A stretch of 50,189 nt of DNA from NCBI RefSeq assembly GCF_002300555.2, contig NZ_NTHN02000040.1, positions 1 through 50,189 on the forward strand, read 5' to 3'. Shown piece by piece: positions 8,786 to 17,390 of the stretch (the first letter of the stretch is position 1; the number at the start of each line of letters is the position of its first letter). The translations under genes were made by a program, and so were the position numbers. Source of the DNA: Alloyangia mangrovi (GTDB taxonomy: Bacteria; Pseudomonadota; Alphaproteobacteria; Rhodobacterales; Rhodobacteraceae). A model generated the notes under the pieces. It saw only the letters and a program-made list of their open reading frames with translations. It was not told the DNA's origin and made no database searches.

Positions 8786-9765
8786 TTTCCGGTGCCCTGC
8801 GTGGTTTCGATGACCGCGACCGCCCGTTCGTAGATGCCCGGTTCAAGCTGGCTGTTGGCGGCCGCCCGGATGATCTCCATGCTGTCGGCGCGGAAGGAGG
8901 GATCGGGCTGCACCAGTTCGACACCCGAGGCGACGATCTCGTCGATCAGGCTCTGGTTCTCCTCGAAGGCGCTTTGCGAGCCTGCTGCCGTGGCCTTGTC
9001 GACCGCCGCCTGGAGCTGCGCCTGCGCCTCTGGGTCCAGCCCGTTCCAGAAGTCGAGATTGGCCATGATCGTGATGTAGCTATGCTGGTGCTCGGTCGCG
9101 ATAAGATGGCTCTGGACCTCGTAAAGCCGGCGACCGAGGATGTTGCTCAGCATATTCTCCTGCGCGTCGATCACGCCGGTCTGCAGCCCCGAGAACACCT
9201 CGGGCGAGGGCATCGGGGTCGTCGTCGCGCCCATCCCGGACCAGATCTTGATCCACAACGGGATCTCCGGCATGCGGATCTTGAGCCCCTTGAGCTCGTC
9301 CAGGGTCCGGAACGGCCGGTTCGCGGTGGTCCAGCGCGCGCCCTGGTAGTAGGTGCCGAGGAACTTGGCGTTGCCCTTCTCCTCCAGCGCCGCCTTCAGC
9401 CGGTCGCCGGTGTCCGAGGCCAGGAACGCCTGGATGCTGGCGTAATCTGGGAACAGGTAGGGCACCAGGGTCGCATCGAGTTCCGGGAAATAGAGCGAGG
9501 CGTGGATCACCCCCATGTGGATGTCCGTCTCGCCGAGCCGCAGCAAGTCGAGCAGCTCGCGCTCGCCGCCCAGAGAGCCGTCGAGAAAGATGTCGACCGT
9601 CGTCTTGGGGCTCGCCTCGTGGAGCGCGTCGACCAGCGTTTCGGTGACCACGCGGTTCACCCCGCTGTCGGGCACGGTCGAGGCCAGTGTGATGGTCTCG
9701 GCAAGCGCTCCGACCGGCAGCAGCGCAATCGCCCCTGCCCAAAGAATGTCCTTCAAGTGCTTCAT
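8782..9765 (-). CDS. dctP: TRAP substrate-binding protein, DctP type (system 1)
   Basis: The 327-aa periplasmic protein has a Sec signal peptide ending ALAETI. The DctP core shows LKGLKIRMPEIPLW, with the arginine that normally clamps a substrate carboxylate, then VFSGLQTGVIDAQEN. An AGGAGGAAA ribosome site precedes the ATG. It begins the P-Q-M operon, about 36 bp after the broken isocitrate-lyase-family gene, so that enzyme and the transporter were probably one regulon under the divergent GntR regulator. The ligand is most likely an organic acid; its identity cannot be read. Confidence 0.94.
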   Translation of the reverse strand: MKHLKDILWAGAIALLPVGALAETITLASTVPDSGVNRVVTETLVDALHEASPKTTVDIFLDGSLGGERELLDLLRLGETDIHMGVIHASLYFPELDATLVPYLFPDYASIQAFLASDTGDRLKAALEEKGNAKFLGTYYQGARWTTANRPFRTLDELKGLKIRMPEIPLWIKIWSGMGATTTPMPSPEVFSGLQTGVIDAQENMLSNILGRRLYEVQSHLIATEHQHSYITIMANLDFWNGLDPEAQAQLQAAVDKATAAGSQSAFEENQSLIDEIVASGVELVQPDPSFRADSMEIIRAAANSQLEPGIYERAVAVIETTQGTGN

Positions 9766-9801
9766 GATTTCCTCCTCCCTATGAAAAGCCAGACCTCCCC
9801 G

Positions 9802-10663
9802 TCAGGCCTTGAAACGGTCTTCCAGCGCGTAGATTTCCTCGAACCCCATCAGTTTGTTGAATTTTTCAAAGTTGTAGAGCGGCGTCGTTATTGCCTCCTC
9901 GCCGCCGTTCAGCAGGCCGGCGTAGACGTTCTCGAGCGCCGCGCCGACGGCAAGGAAGCCGGTGGCGGGATAGATCGAAAGGCCGAAGCCCAGCTCCCGG
10001 AGCCGCGCCTGCGGCAGCACCGGCGTGCGTCCGCCCTCGACGTTGTTGACCAGCACCGGCTTCGAGAAATGCGCCGCGATCCGGGCAAGCTCGGCCTCGC
10101 TTTCCGGGGACTCGATGAAGAGGATGTCGGCACCGGCGGCGTCATATTGCTCCATCCGGTGGATGCTCGTCGAGCCCGTGGGTGGTGCGCGCATCGGTGC
10201 GGGCGAGGATCAGGAACTCGTCGCTGCGGCGCGCGTCCGTCGCGACCTTGATCTTGGTCACCATGTCCTCGGTGGGGATCACCGCGCGGCCAAGTGTATG
10301 ACCGCATTTCTTCGGAAAGACCTGGTCCTCGATCTGGATCGCGCTCGCCCCGGCGGCCTCGTATCCGCGTACCGTGTGCGCGACGTTCACGATGCCACCG
10401 TAGCCGGTATCGCCATCGGCGATCAGCGGTATATCGCGTTCGCGGCAATAGGCGCCCATCACCTCGACCCGGCCGACCATGTCGCGGTAGGACGCGAGCC
10501 CCGCATCGGGCAGCCCGAGGTGCGACGCGACACTCCCGTAACCAGTCATATAGGCCACGCTCGCCCCGGCCGAGACGGCCATGCGCAGCGAGATCATGTC
10601 ATAGACGCCGGGCGCGACGAGCATCTCGCCAGTGGCCAGGCGCGCCTTGAGTGTTCCTTGCAT
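9802..10663 (-). pseudogene. Isocitrate lyase/PEP mutase-family enzyme, frameshifted
   Basis: Two overlapping frames together encode a full-length (about 286 aa) member of this superfamily. The first frame (10663 leftward) has DGDTGYGG (83-90) and EDQVFPKKCGH (112-122), the lyase signature with catalytic Cys120, and runs to LARTDARTTHGLDE. There it leaves frame and soon stops. The second frame resumes at RMEQYDAAGADILF and ends at 9802. Adding two bases at about 10165 restores a continuous reading (…GLDE-A-IHRMEQYD…). No homopolymer is present, so a genuine 2-base deletion is plausible, though a sequencing error is possible. Relatives cleave 2-methylisocitrate, dimethylmalate or similar acids. 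Confidence 0.85.
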
Positions 10664-10677
10664 TTTCCCTCACTTAG

Positions 10678-10737
10678 AATACAAAGTGTATTAAAACATG
10701 CGAAAATATTCATGATTCTGACCTCACGGTATACAAT
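10678..10737. promoter_or_regulatory. Candidate GntR operators in the divergent promoter
   Basis: The 77-bp gap between the lyase-family gene and the GntR gene is AT-rich and holds a palindrome AATAC-AAAGT-GTATT (10678-10692) and a second GTATAC-centred site (10729-10734, GGTATACAAT). Both share GTAT/ATAC half-sites, typical of FCD-type GntR operators. The second site lies immediately before the regulator's ATG, consistent with autoregulation. Confidence 0.6.
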
Positions 10738-10740
10738 CTG

Positions 10741-11421
10741 ATGAAAAAGTCTACGAAAAGCTCTACCGCTGGCGAGGCTGGCTACGACGTCATCCGGCAG
10801 GCCATCATCGATGGCGAATACCGCGAAGGGGACCGTCTGATCGAAGCGGAGCTTGCCGAACGTGCGGGGGTGAGCCGCACGCCGATCCGCGACGCGCTGC
10901 GCCGGCTGGAACGCGAGGGTTTCGTGCACATAAGGGCGGGATCGGGGGCGGTTGTCGCCAAGTACAGCGGCTCGGACCTGACTGACCTGTTCGAGATCCG
11001 CGCGGCGCTCGAGACTCTCGGCGCGGGGCTCGCGGCACAGCATGCGCGCGCGAAGGATCTCGACGAGCTGGAAGCCATGTGCGACGCCATGGACAAGATT
11101 GCGGCGGGCCGGGGAACCGATTTCCTCGAGGCATTTTCCGTGCAGAACACCGCGTTCCACCTGAAGATTCTCGAGATGTCACGCAACCCGCAGCTCGCCC
11201 AGATGGCCGGCTCGCTGATGAAGTTGGGCGTCATCATGCGCACCTACAACCGCTTCGACATCACCCGGCTCGAGCGCAGCATCTACGACCACCGCTGCAT
11301 CCTGGCGGCCTTGCGTGCTGGCAGTGTCAGCCGCGCCGAGTCGGCAATGCGCAGCCATGTGCTATCGTCGATCGACACCTTCGATGCGACCAGCGACGCT
11401 CCCTTGTCTCGAGAGAAATGA
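10741..11421 (+). CDS. GntR-family transcriptional regulator, FadR/FCD subfamily
   Basis: This 226-aa protein has an N-terminal winged helix (about residues 14-77, with DRLIEAELAERAGVSRTPIRDALRRLEREG) and an all-helical FCD effector domain. Metal-ligand positions are suggested by FHLKILEMSRN and YDHRCILAALRAG. FCD regulators usually sense small organic acids. It is divergent from the lyase-family gene and TRAP system 1 and is the likely repressor of both. No Shine-Dalgarno sequence precedes the ATG: the upstream bases are the putative operator. A leaderless transcript is therefore possible. Confidence 0.92.
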   Translation: MKKSTKSSTAGEAGYDVIRQAIIDGEYREGDRLIEAELAERAGVSRTPIRDALRRLEREGFVHIRAGSGAVVAKYSGSDLTDLFEIRAALETLGAGLAAQHARAKDLDELEAMCDAMDKIAAGRGTDFLEAFSVQNTAFHLKILEMSRNPQLAQMAGSLMKLGVIMRTYNRFDITRLERSIYDHRCILAALRAGSVSRAESAMRSHVLSSIDTFDATSDAPLSREK

Positions 11422-11763
11422 ACGCGCCCCTCGGGCAATGATGTCCCAGTCCGGCGAAAGGCTCGGGCTGCCAACGCAGGGGTGCCATCCTCCTCCTGCT
11501 TGATGATGAACGCCTTCTGTGCGCCGCTCCTCTCCCGGGCGAGGCTTCCGTCCGGAGAACTCAAAGCTGAAACGGGGACGTTTTCGGGGAGCGCGTCAGC
11601 GGGCTTTCACCTTTGCGGTCTCCGCGTCCCGCGCGCCATTCGCTGCCATCTTCAAGCCCTCGCGGCATGCATTGCCAAGCCCCATCGGAAGCATAGCCCC
11701 AGCCTATTTGCTGTTTCGGCGGGGGCGAGGTTCTATCCCGGCACAAACCAACGGGAGTCCAAA
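11422..11763 (+). other. Non-coding leader of TRAP operon 2
   Basis: 342 bp between the GntR gene and dctP. A frame open across this stretch is only an upstream extension of dctP: the real start is the ATG at 11764, with GGGAG just before it and a signal peptide directly after. No tRNA, repeat or clear palindrome was seen. It should contain the operon's promoter. Confidence 0.6.
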
Positions 11764-12747
11764 ATGAACCTCAACACCCTGCTCAAGAGCGCCGTCGCCT
11801 CGGCCGTGCTCGGCCTTGCTTGCGCCGGCGGTGCGCTGGCCGAAACCACCATCCGCATCGGCCACGTGCTGGCGGACAGCCACAGCTGGAACGTCGCCGC
11901 CACCGGCTTCGCCGACGAGGTCGCGGAAAAGACCGAGGGCCGCGTGAAGATCGAGATCTTCCCCGGCGGCCAGCTCGGCAACGAGAAGGACATGATCGAA
12001 GGGCTGCAGTTTGGCTCGGTGCAGGGCGGCGTCATCGGCGCGGGCTCGTTCCAGACCGTCGAGCCCAAGATGGGCATCATCGAGATGCCCTACGCCTGGA
12101 CCAGCCGCGAACAGGCCTTTGCCGCGCTCGACGGCAAGCTGGGCGAGAAGCTGGCCGAGCTTCTCGACGCGCAGAACGTCAAGGTTCTGGCGTGGTGGGA
12201 GAACGGCTACCGCAACGTGACCAACTCCAAGCAGCCGATCGAGACCCCCGCCGATCTCGCCGGGCTGAAGATCCGCGTCACCCCCGACAAGGTCCGCCTC
12301 GCGACCTTCGAGGCGCTCGGCGCCGAACCCGCGCCGCTGGCCTTCGGCGAGCTCTATTCGGCGCTACAGCAGGGCGTGTTCGACGCGCAGGAGAATCCGC
12401 TGTCGATCATCTATTCCTCGTCCTTCTACGAGGTGCAGAAATACGTCTCGCTGACCGGCCACGTCTGGGGCGCGGCGACACTGGTGCTCTCGAAGCCGGT
12501 TTGGGAGAAACTCTCGCCCGAGGATCAGGACATCGTGCAGGCCGCCGCCCTCGAATGGGGTGAGAAGCAGCGCCAGATGGTCGCCGACAGCGACGCCGAG
12601 ATGATCGCCAAGCTCGAGGAGCACGGCATGGAGGTCAACGAGGTCGACAAGGCGCCCTTCATCGAGGCCGTGCAGCCGATCTGGGACGAGAACGCCGGTC
12701 TTTACGGCGACGAGCTGCTGTCGATCCTGAACGAGTACCGCAAATGA
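11764..12747 (+). CDS. dctP: TRAP substrate-binding protein, DctP type (system 2)
   Basis: The 327-aa product starts with a Sec signal peptide (MNLNTLLKSAVASAVLGLAC, cleavage around GGALA-ETT). The ligand-clamp region reads LAGLKIRVTPDK with the conserved arginine, followed by ALQQGVFDAQENPLSIIYS. ATG 11764 was chosen for its ribosome site and signal peptide. The stop overlaps the cupin gene by 4 bp. With the downstream amidase, the ligand may be an N-carbamoyl or ureido acid, or an amino-acid derivative; this is inference. Confidence 0.94.
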   Translation: MNLNTLLKSAVASAVLGLACAGGALAETTIRIGHVLADSHSWNVAATGFADEVAEKTEGRVKIEIFPGGQLGNEKDMIEGLQFGSVQGGVIGAGSFQTVEPKMGIIEMPYAWTSREQAFAALDGKLGEKLAELLDAQNVKVLAWWENGYRNVTNSKQPIETPADLAGLKIRVTPDKVRLATFEALGAEPAPLAFGELYSALQQGVFDAQENPLSIIYSSSFYEVQKYVSLTGHVWGAATLVLSKPVWEKLSPEDQDIVQAAALEWGEKQRQMVADSDAEMIAKLEEHGMEVNEVDKAPFIEAVQPIWDENAGLYGDELLSILNEYRK

Positions 12748-13121
12748 GCGAGCGCCTGCCGGAAGTGAAGGAGCTGGGCGAGATTGCCCCCGTCCAGCTT
12801 TTCGATTTCAGCCAGAAAGTGCTGTTTTCGCCGAAGGAACGTGGGGAAGGCTTCATCAAGTTCGCGGTCACGACCGGCAGGCGGGGCGCGCGCAGCGTGC
12901 CCCACGCCCATCCGCGCGACGAGGTCACGCTGACGCTCAAGGGCGAGGCGGTGCTGCGCGCGAACGGGCAGGAGTTCTTCATGAGGGAAGGCACCGCGCT
13001 GCGGCTGCCGCCGGGCGTGGTGCATGAAGTCGAGGTGCTGAGCGAGGAATGGGTCGTCGTCGCGGCCTATTGCGACGAGTGCCAATTGTGCCACGCCCCC
13101 GAATTCGGAGTGCCGAAATGA
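12744..13121 (+). CDS. Small cupin protein embedded in TRAP operon 2
   Basis: This 125-aa single-domain cupin has first-motif metal ligands HAHPRDE (H54, H56, E60), second-motif H94 (PPGVVHEV) and GEAVLRANGQEFFM between them. The C-terminus adds YCDECQLC (Cys110, 113, 116), an unusual CxxCxxC that could bind another metal. It sits between dctP and dctQ with ATGA overlaps on both sides, so it is made in step with the transporter. Cupins of this size are metal-dependent isomerases, dioxygenases or ligand binders; activity here is unknown. A cytoplasmic enzyme acting on the imported ligand is the simplest guess. Confidence 0.88.
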   Translation: MSERLPEVKELGEIAPVQLFDFSQKVLFSPKERGEGFIKFAVTTGRRGARSVPHAHPRDEVTLTLKGEAVLRANGQEFFMREGTALRLPPGVVHEVEVLSEEWVVVAAYCDECQLCHAPEFGVPK

Positions 13122-13585
13122 CCGAGTTCCGCTCCCGTGCCGCCGCGCTGCTCGACGGCGCGGCGCGCCATGTCGGCGCGCTTGGCGTCGCCGCGCTGGC
13201 GGCGCTGGTCGCCTGGGTCGTGCTGTCGCGCTACGCGCTCGGCCAGACCCCGCGCTGGTCCGAGGAACTGCCACGGCTGATCCTCGTCTGGATCACCTTC
13301 ATCGGCATCATCTCGGGCTTCCTGAGAAATTCGCATTTCCGCGCCGGCATCCTCGAGATGCTGCTGCCGGACGGCGCGCCGCGCCGCGTGCTGCTGGCCC
13401 TCGCGTGGCTGGCCAGCGCCGCCTTCCTGCTGATCCTCGTGGTCACCGGCTGGAAGATCACGCTCTTCACCTGGCATCACCAGACCACCGCGATGAGCCT
13501 GCCGGGCGGGCTTTTCTACCTCTGCCTGCCGATCGGCGCCGGGCTTTCGGTGCTGGCGCTGCTGCTGCGGGGAGGCCGGTCATGA
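13118..13585 (+). CDS. dctQ: TRAP transporter small permease, DctQ type (system 2)
   Basis: The 155-aa protein has four predicted helices and the DctQ hallmark PRWSEELPRLILVWITFIG around residues 45-63. The ATG at 13118 overlaps the cupin stop (ATGA) and was preferred to an earlier in-frame codon within the cupin gene. It overlaps dctM by 4 bp at 13582-13585. Confidence 0.92.
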   Translation: MTEFRSRAAALLDGAARHVGALGVAALAALVAWVVLSRYALGQTPRWSEELPRLILVWITFIGIISGFLRNSHFRAGILEMLLPDGAPRRVLLALAWLASAAFLLILVVTGWKITLFTWHHQTTAMSLPGGLFYLCLPIGAGLSVLALLLRGGRS

Positions 13586-14862
13586 GCTTGGAGCTTGCAC
13601 TGCTGCTCGGCAGCTTCGTGGTGCTGATCCTGATCGACGCGCCCATCGCCGTGGCGCTGGGGCTGGCCTCGGCACTCTACATCGCCGTCGCCGACTTGGC
13701 CCCGATGATGGTGGTGGCGCAGCGGATGATCGCGGGCATCGACAGTTTCACCCTGCTGGCGATCCCGCTCTTCCTGATGGCGGGGATGCTGATGGTGCAG
13801 GGCGGGCTCGCGCCGCGCATCGTCGCGCTCTGCTCGGCGCTGGTCGGGCGCAGCACCGGCGGGCTCGCCATCGTGATGATCACCGCCTGCCTGCTCTTCG
13901 GATCGCTGTCGGGCTCGGGCGTGGCGGACGTGGTCGCCGTGGGCACCATGCTGCTGCCCGCGATGAAGGAGCGCGGCTACGCGCCGGGCTTTTCCTGCGC
14001 CGCGCTCGGCTGCGCCGGCTCGCTGGGCACCGTCGTGCCGCCCTCGATCGTGCTCATCGTCTACGGCACCGCCACCAACACCTCGATCGGCCAGCTCTTC
14101 CTCGGCGCGATCATCCCCGGGCTGATGCTGGGGCTCGGGCTGATGGTGGTGGCCTGGATCATCTCGCGCCGCAACGGCTGGCGCGGCGGCGAACCGGTCT
14201 CGGGTGCCAACGTGCGGCGCCGGCTGATCGAGGCCGTCCCCGCGCTCATCGCCCCGGTGATCATCGTCGGCGGCATCCGCTTCGGCATCTTCACCCCGAC
14301 CGAGGCGGCGGGCGCGGGCGTGGTCTACGCGCTGCTGACCGGCGGGCTACTCTACCGCAGCCTCGACCTGCGCGGCATCGGGAAGATCCTGCGCGACACC
14401 ACCGAGATGACCGGATCGATCCTCTTCGTGATCGCCGCCGCCTCGGTCTTCGGCTGGATCCTTGCCGCCGAGCAGGTGCCCCAGCTGGCGGTGAACGGCA
14501 TCCTCGCGCTGACCGAGAACGCCACCGTGGCGCTGCTGCTGATCATGCTGCTGGTGCTGATCCTCGGCACCTTCATGGAAAGCATCGCGATCATCCTGAT
14601 CCTCGCGCCGGTCTTCCTGCCGGTGCTGCGGGCCTACGGGATCGACCCGGTCTATTTCGGCATCCTGCTGACCATCAACCTCGCCATCGGCGCCAATACC
14701 CCGCCGCTCGGCATCGACCTCATGGCCGCCTGCCGCACCGGGGGCATCCCGATGTCCGCCGCCTTCCGCTACCTGCTGCCGTTCCTCGGCTCGATGGTGG
14801 CGGTGCTGCTTCTCCTGGTCCTGTTCCCCGGGATCGTCACCGGCCTGACCGGGGCGTTCTGA
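13582..14862 (+). CDS. dctM: TRAP transporter large permease, DctM type (system 2)
   Basis: This 426-aa polytopic protein has the family blocks GIDSFTLLAIPLFLMAGMLM near residue 53, LFGSLSGSGVADVVAVG near 109 and GTVVPPSIVLIVYG near 152. The start at 13582 was chosen from the ATGA overlap with dctQ. The gene ends 33 bp before the amidase gene, so transport and catabolic enzyme are probably co-transcribed. Confidence 0.95.
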   Translation: MSLELALLLGSFVVLILIDAPIAVALGLASALYIAVADLAPMMVVAQRMIAGIDSFTLLAIPLFLMAGMLMVQGGLAPRIVALCSALVGRSTGGLAIVMITACLLFGSLSGSGVADVVAVGTMLLPAMKERGYAPGFSCAALGCAGSLGTVVPPSIVLIVYGTATNTSIGQLFLGAIIPGLMLGLGLMVVAWIISRRNGWRGGEPVSGANVRRRLIEAVPALIAPVIIVGGIRFGIFTPTEAAGAGVVYALLTGGLLYRSLDLRGIGKILRDTTEMTGSILFVIAAASVFGWILAAEQVPQLAVNGILALTENATVALLLIMLLVLILGTFMESIAIILILAPVFLPVLRAYGIDPVYFGILLTINLAIGANTPPLGIDLMAACRTGGIPMSAAFRYLLPFLGSMVAVLLLLVLFPGIVTGLTGAF

Positions 14863-14895
14863 CGCCCCGATCCCTCTCACGTCACGAGGCATTTC

Positions 14896-16140
14896 ATGAG
14901 CTTTACCCCCGAAACCCGCGTCTCGCTGGACCGCTTCTGGTCGACAATCGAGGCCTCGGCCAAGATCGGCACCGGCCGCCCCGGCGGCCTGTCGCGGCTG
15001 AGCCTGACCGACAGCGACCGCGAGATGCGCGACCTCTTCGTGAACTGGTGCAAAGACGCCGGGCTCGCCGTCGAGATCGACGAGCTGGGCTCGATCTTCG
15101 CCCGCCGCGAGGGCACCGACCCGGAGCTCCCGCCGATCTACATCGGCAGCCATCTCGACACGCAGATCAACGGCGGCCGCTTCGACGGCATCGCCGGGGT
15201 GCTGGCGGGCCTCGAACTGGTGCGCTGCCTCAATGATCTGGGCCATGTCACCCGCCGCCCCATCGTGGTGGTCGACTGGACCAACGAGGAGGGCGCGCGC
15301 TTCTCGCCGCCGATGGTCGCCTCGGGTTGCTTCGTTGGCAAGTACGAGCGCGACTGGGTCTATGCGCTGGAAGCCGATGACGGCCCGCGCTTCGGCGACG
15401 AGCTGGAGCGCATCGGCTACAAGGGCGCGATGCCCTGCAAGGCTGGCGACATCGACGCCTATTTCGAGTTGCACATCGAGCAGGGCCCGATCCTCGACGC
15501 CGAGAAGCGACAGGTGGGCGTGGTCACCGGCGGATATCCCAGCCACGGCGTGCGCGTGCGTTTCGAGGGCGAGACCGCCCACACCGGCCCGACCCCGATG
15601 GACCTGCGCCACAACGCGCTGATCGCCGGGGCGCGCTTCCTGACCGCCGTCGACGACATCGGCTGGGATTTCGCCGTGGGTGACGGCAAGGCCACCGGCT
15701 CGCGGCTTGCCGCCTGGCCGAACAAGCCGGGGATCCTGTCGGACACGGCGCAGTGCATCGCAGATGTGCGCCACCCCGATCCGATCACCGCGCGGGTGAT
15801 GGCCGAGAAGATGCGCCGCGCCGCCCATGCCGCCGCCGCCATGGCCGGCTGCCGCGCGGTCTTCGAGGACGAGTGGAGCTGGGGCGGCGACATCTTCGAC
15901 GCCGAGCTGATCTCGGGGATCCGCGACGAGGCGGTCCGGCAAGGCTGGAACTGGCGCGACATCCAGTCTCAGGCCGGGCATGACGCCTATCACATGGCGC
16001 TGCACTGCCCGACGGCGATGATCTTCACCCCCTGCAAGGGCGGCATCACCCACAACAACAACGAAAGCTGCGAGCCGGAGGATTTCGAAGCCGGTCTCAA
16101 CATGCTGCTGCACGCGGTGGTCAAGCGGGCCGACCGCTGA
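14896..16140 (+). CDS. M20-family amidase, hydantoinase/carbamoylase type
   Basis: The 414-aa enzyme belongs to the binuclear zinc amidases that hydrolyse N-carbamoyl-L-amino acids, ureidoglycine/allantoate or beta-ureidopropionate. Metal-site motifs are GSHLDT (84-89), GGRFDGIAG (93-101), NEEGARF (130-136) and ELHIEQGP (191-198). A later HTGPTPMDLRHNA block belongs to the dimerisation and substrate region. Length is normal. No hydantoinase gene is nearby, so the substrate probably arrives already ring-opened through TRAP system 2. The exact substrate is not determinable. Confidence 0.92.
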   Translation: MSFTPETRVSLDRFWSTIEASAKIGTGRPGGLSRLSLTDSDREMRDLFVNWCKDAGLAVEIDELGSIFARREGTDPELPPIYIGSHLDTQINGGRFDGIAGVLAGLELVRCLNDLGHVTRRPIVVVDWTNEEGARFSPPMVASGCFVGKYERDWVYALEADDGPRFGDELERIGYKGAMPCKAGDIDAYFELHIEQGPILDAEKRQVGVVTGGYPSHGVRVRFEGETAHTGPTPMDLRHNALIAGARFLTAVDDIGWDFAVGDGKATGSRLAAWPNKPGILSDTAQCIADVRHPDPITARVMAEKMRRAAHAAAAMAGCRAVFEDEWSWGGDIFDAELISGIRDEAVRQGWNWRDIQSQAGHDAYHMALHCPTAMIFTPCKGGITHNNNESCEPEDFEAGLNMLLHAVVKRADR

Positions 16141-16158
16141 GCTGAGGGGACCAAGTGG

Positions 16159-16198
16159 GGCGATCGGTGCCTGGCCGGACAAGCCGGGCCTGATCGCC
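16159..16198. terminator. Imperfect hairpin between convergent genes
   Basis: GGCGATC (16159-16165) pairs with GATCGCC (16192-16198), with partial pairing inside. It lies in the 154-bp gap between the convergent amidase and LysR genes. No T-run follows on either side, so a terminator role is tentative. Confidence 0.35.
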
Positions 16199-16294
16199 GC
16201 GCCACCGATCTCGGGGCAGGGGCATCGCCGCTGCCTCTCGCAGGACACTCACCTTGAACCTTCCCCAGGCTTCCGGCGGCGCCGTCCGTTTCCG

Positions 16295-17230
16295 TCAGGA
16301 CATATCGGGATAGAGGTTCAGCAGCTCCTCGATCAGATCGACGAAGAGCTGCTCTGGCGGTGTCAGCTGGCTCTGCGGGCTGTGCACGAGGAAGACGTCG
16401 GCTCCGAGCGGCTGGTCGGCCAGCTTGAGCGGCCAGAGCTCGCCATGCTCGACTTGTTCGACCACCGCCACGGCAGGCAGGATGCCAATGCCGAGACCGC
16501 AGACGATCATCCGCCGCACCTCCTCGAGGTCGTGGCTCGAGCCGCTGATGCGGTTGCCAAGACCCAGCCCCTCGCGCAGCATGGTCATCGGCTCGAGACC
16601 CATCCCCTCCGTGGCGCAGGTGAAGGCGACTACAGACTCCTGCTGTAGGTCGCGGACGTCGATCTCGGTCTTGCCGAACTGGTGGTGCTCGGCGCCACAG
16701 AAGACGCTAAATTCCTCGCGGAACAGGTGCCGGCAGGTCAGCCCGATGATCGGCTTGGTCAACAGGCAAATGCCGATGCCGGCCTTCTCCTGGGTGATCC
16801 GCCGCACCGTCTCGGCCGAGTTCTGCACCTCGATGCGCCAGGTGATCGACGGGTAGCGCTGGTGGTAGAGCCGAAGAGCCTCGTCGATCAGCGGCGAGTG
16901 CAGCTGCGAGATGATCGACAGGTTCAACTCGCCGAATTCCTCGTCATTGCGATCCTCCGACAGAACCGCGATGCGGTCCACGCCGCGGAAGATCTCGGCA
17001 CATTCCTGGTAGATCTTCTCGCCCCGCAGGGTCAGCGCGAAATGCCTGCTGCCTCGGAACACCAGTTGGCAACCGAGCTGTTCCTCGAGCCGCTGCAGCG
17101 CAAGGCTGACCGAAGGCTGGCTCATGTTGAGCCGCTTGGCGGCGCGGGTGATGCCCTTTTCCTCTGCGATCACGCAGAAGCTGCGGAGCAAGTTCCAGTT
17201 CAGGTCGGCGATCTTCGGCTTCGCGGGCAT
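16295..17230 (-). CDS. LysR-family transcriptional regulator
   Basis: This 311-aa protein has an N-terminal winged helix (residues about 9-68; AAKRLNMSQPSVSLALQRLEEQLG) and a C-terminal periplasmic-binding-like effector domain. ATG 17230 was chosen because the helix-turn-helix begins at the normal distance from it; the frame is open further upstream but that part lacks homology. It is divergent from the RraA-like gene with a strong palindrome midway, and convergent with the TRAP 2-amidase operon. It probably controls the RraA-like gene and perhaps the operon. Effector unknown. Confidence 0.92.
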   Translation of the reverse strand: MPAKPKIADLNWNLLRSFCVIAEEKGITRAAKRLNMSQPSVSLALQRLEEQLGCQLVFRGSRHFALTLRGEKIYQECAEIFRGVDRIAVLSEDRNDEEFGELNLSIISQLHSPLIDEALRLYHQRYPSITWRIEVQNSAETVRRITQEKAGIGICLLTKPIIGLTCRHLFREEFSVFCGAEHHQFGKTEIDVRDLQQESVVAFTCATEGMGLEPMTMLREGLGLGNRISGSSHDLEEVRRMIVCGLGIGILPAVAVVEQVEHGELWPLKLADQPLGADVFLVHSPQSQLTPPEQLFVDLIEELLNLYPDMS

Positions 17231-17295
17231 GGCTTGTCGACTCGTGGGGATGGCAGGCGTGTAACACGGAAGGGCCGCAACCCGGCCATAGGCAG

Positions 17296-17316
17296 GGCTT
17301 ATCCTTCCGATAAGCC
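17296..17316. promoter_or_regulatory. Candidate LysR operator palindrome
   Basis: 8-bp arms GGCTTATC and GATAAGCC are separated by CTTCC. The site contains the T-N11-A core typical of LysR boxes and lies almost exactly midway between the two divergent start codons (about 75 bp from each). The perfect symmetry in an otherwise unstructured gap supports a regulator site. Confidence 0.7.
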
Positions 17317-17390
17317 TTGGCGGCAATCCCTGCTTCGCCCTCCGCGGGCCGACGTCTACTCTGGCGCCTGTCCGCTGACAGGAGACGCCC

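Noticed and set aside
11482-11763. Upstream extension of dctP (system 2)
   Set aside because: The extension lacks homology. The ATG at 11764 has a ribosome site and an immediate signal peptide.
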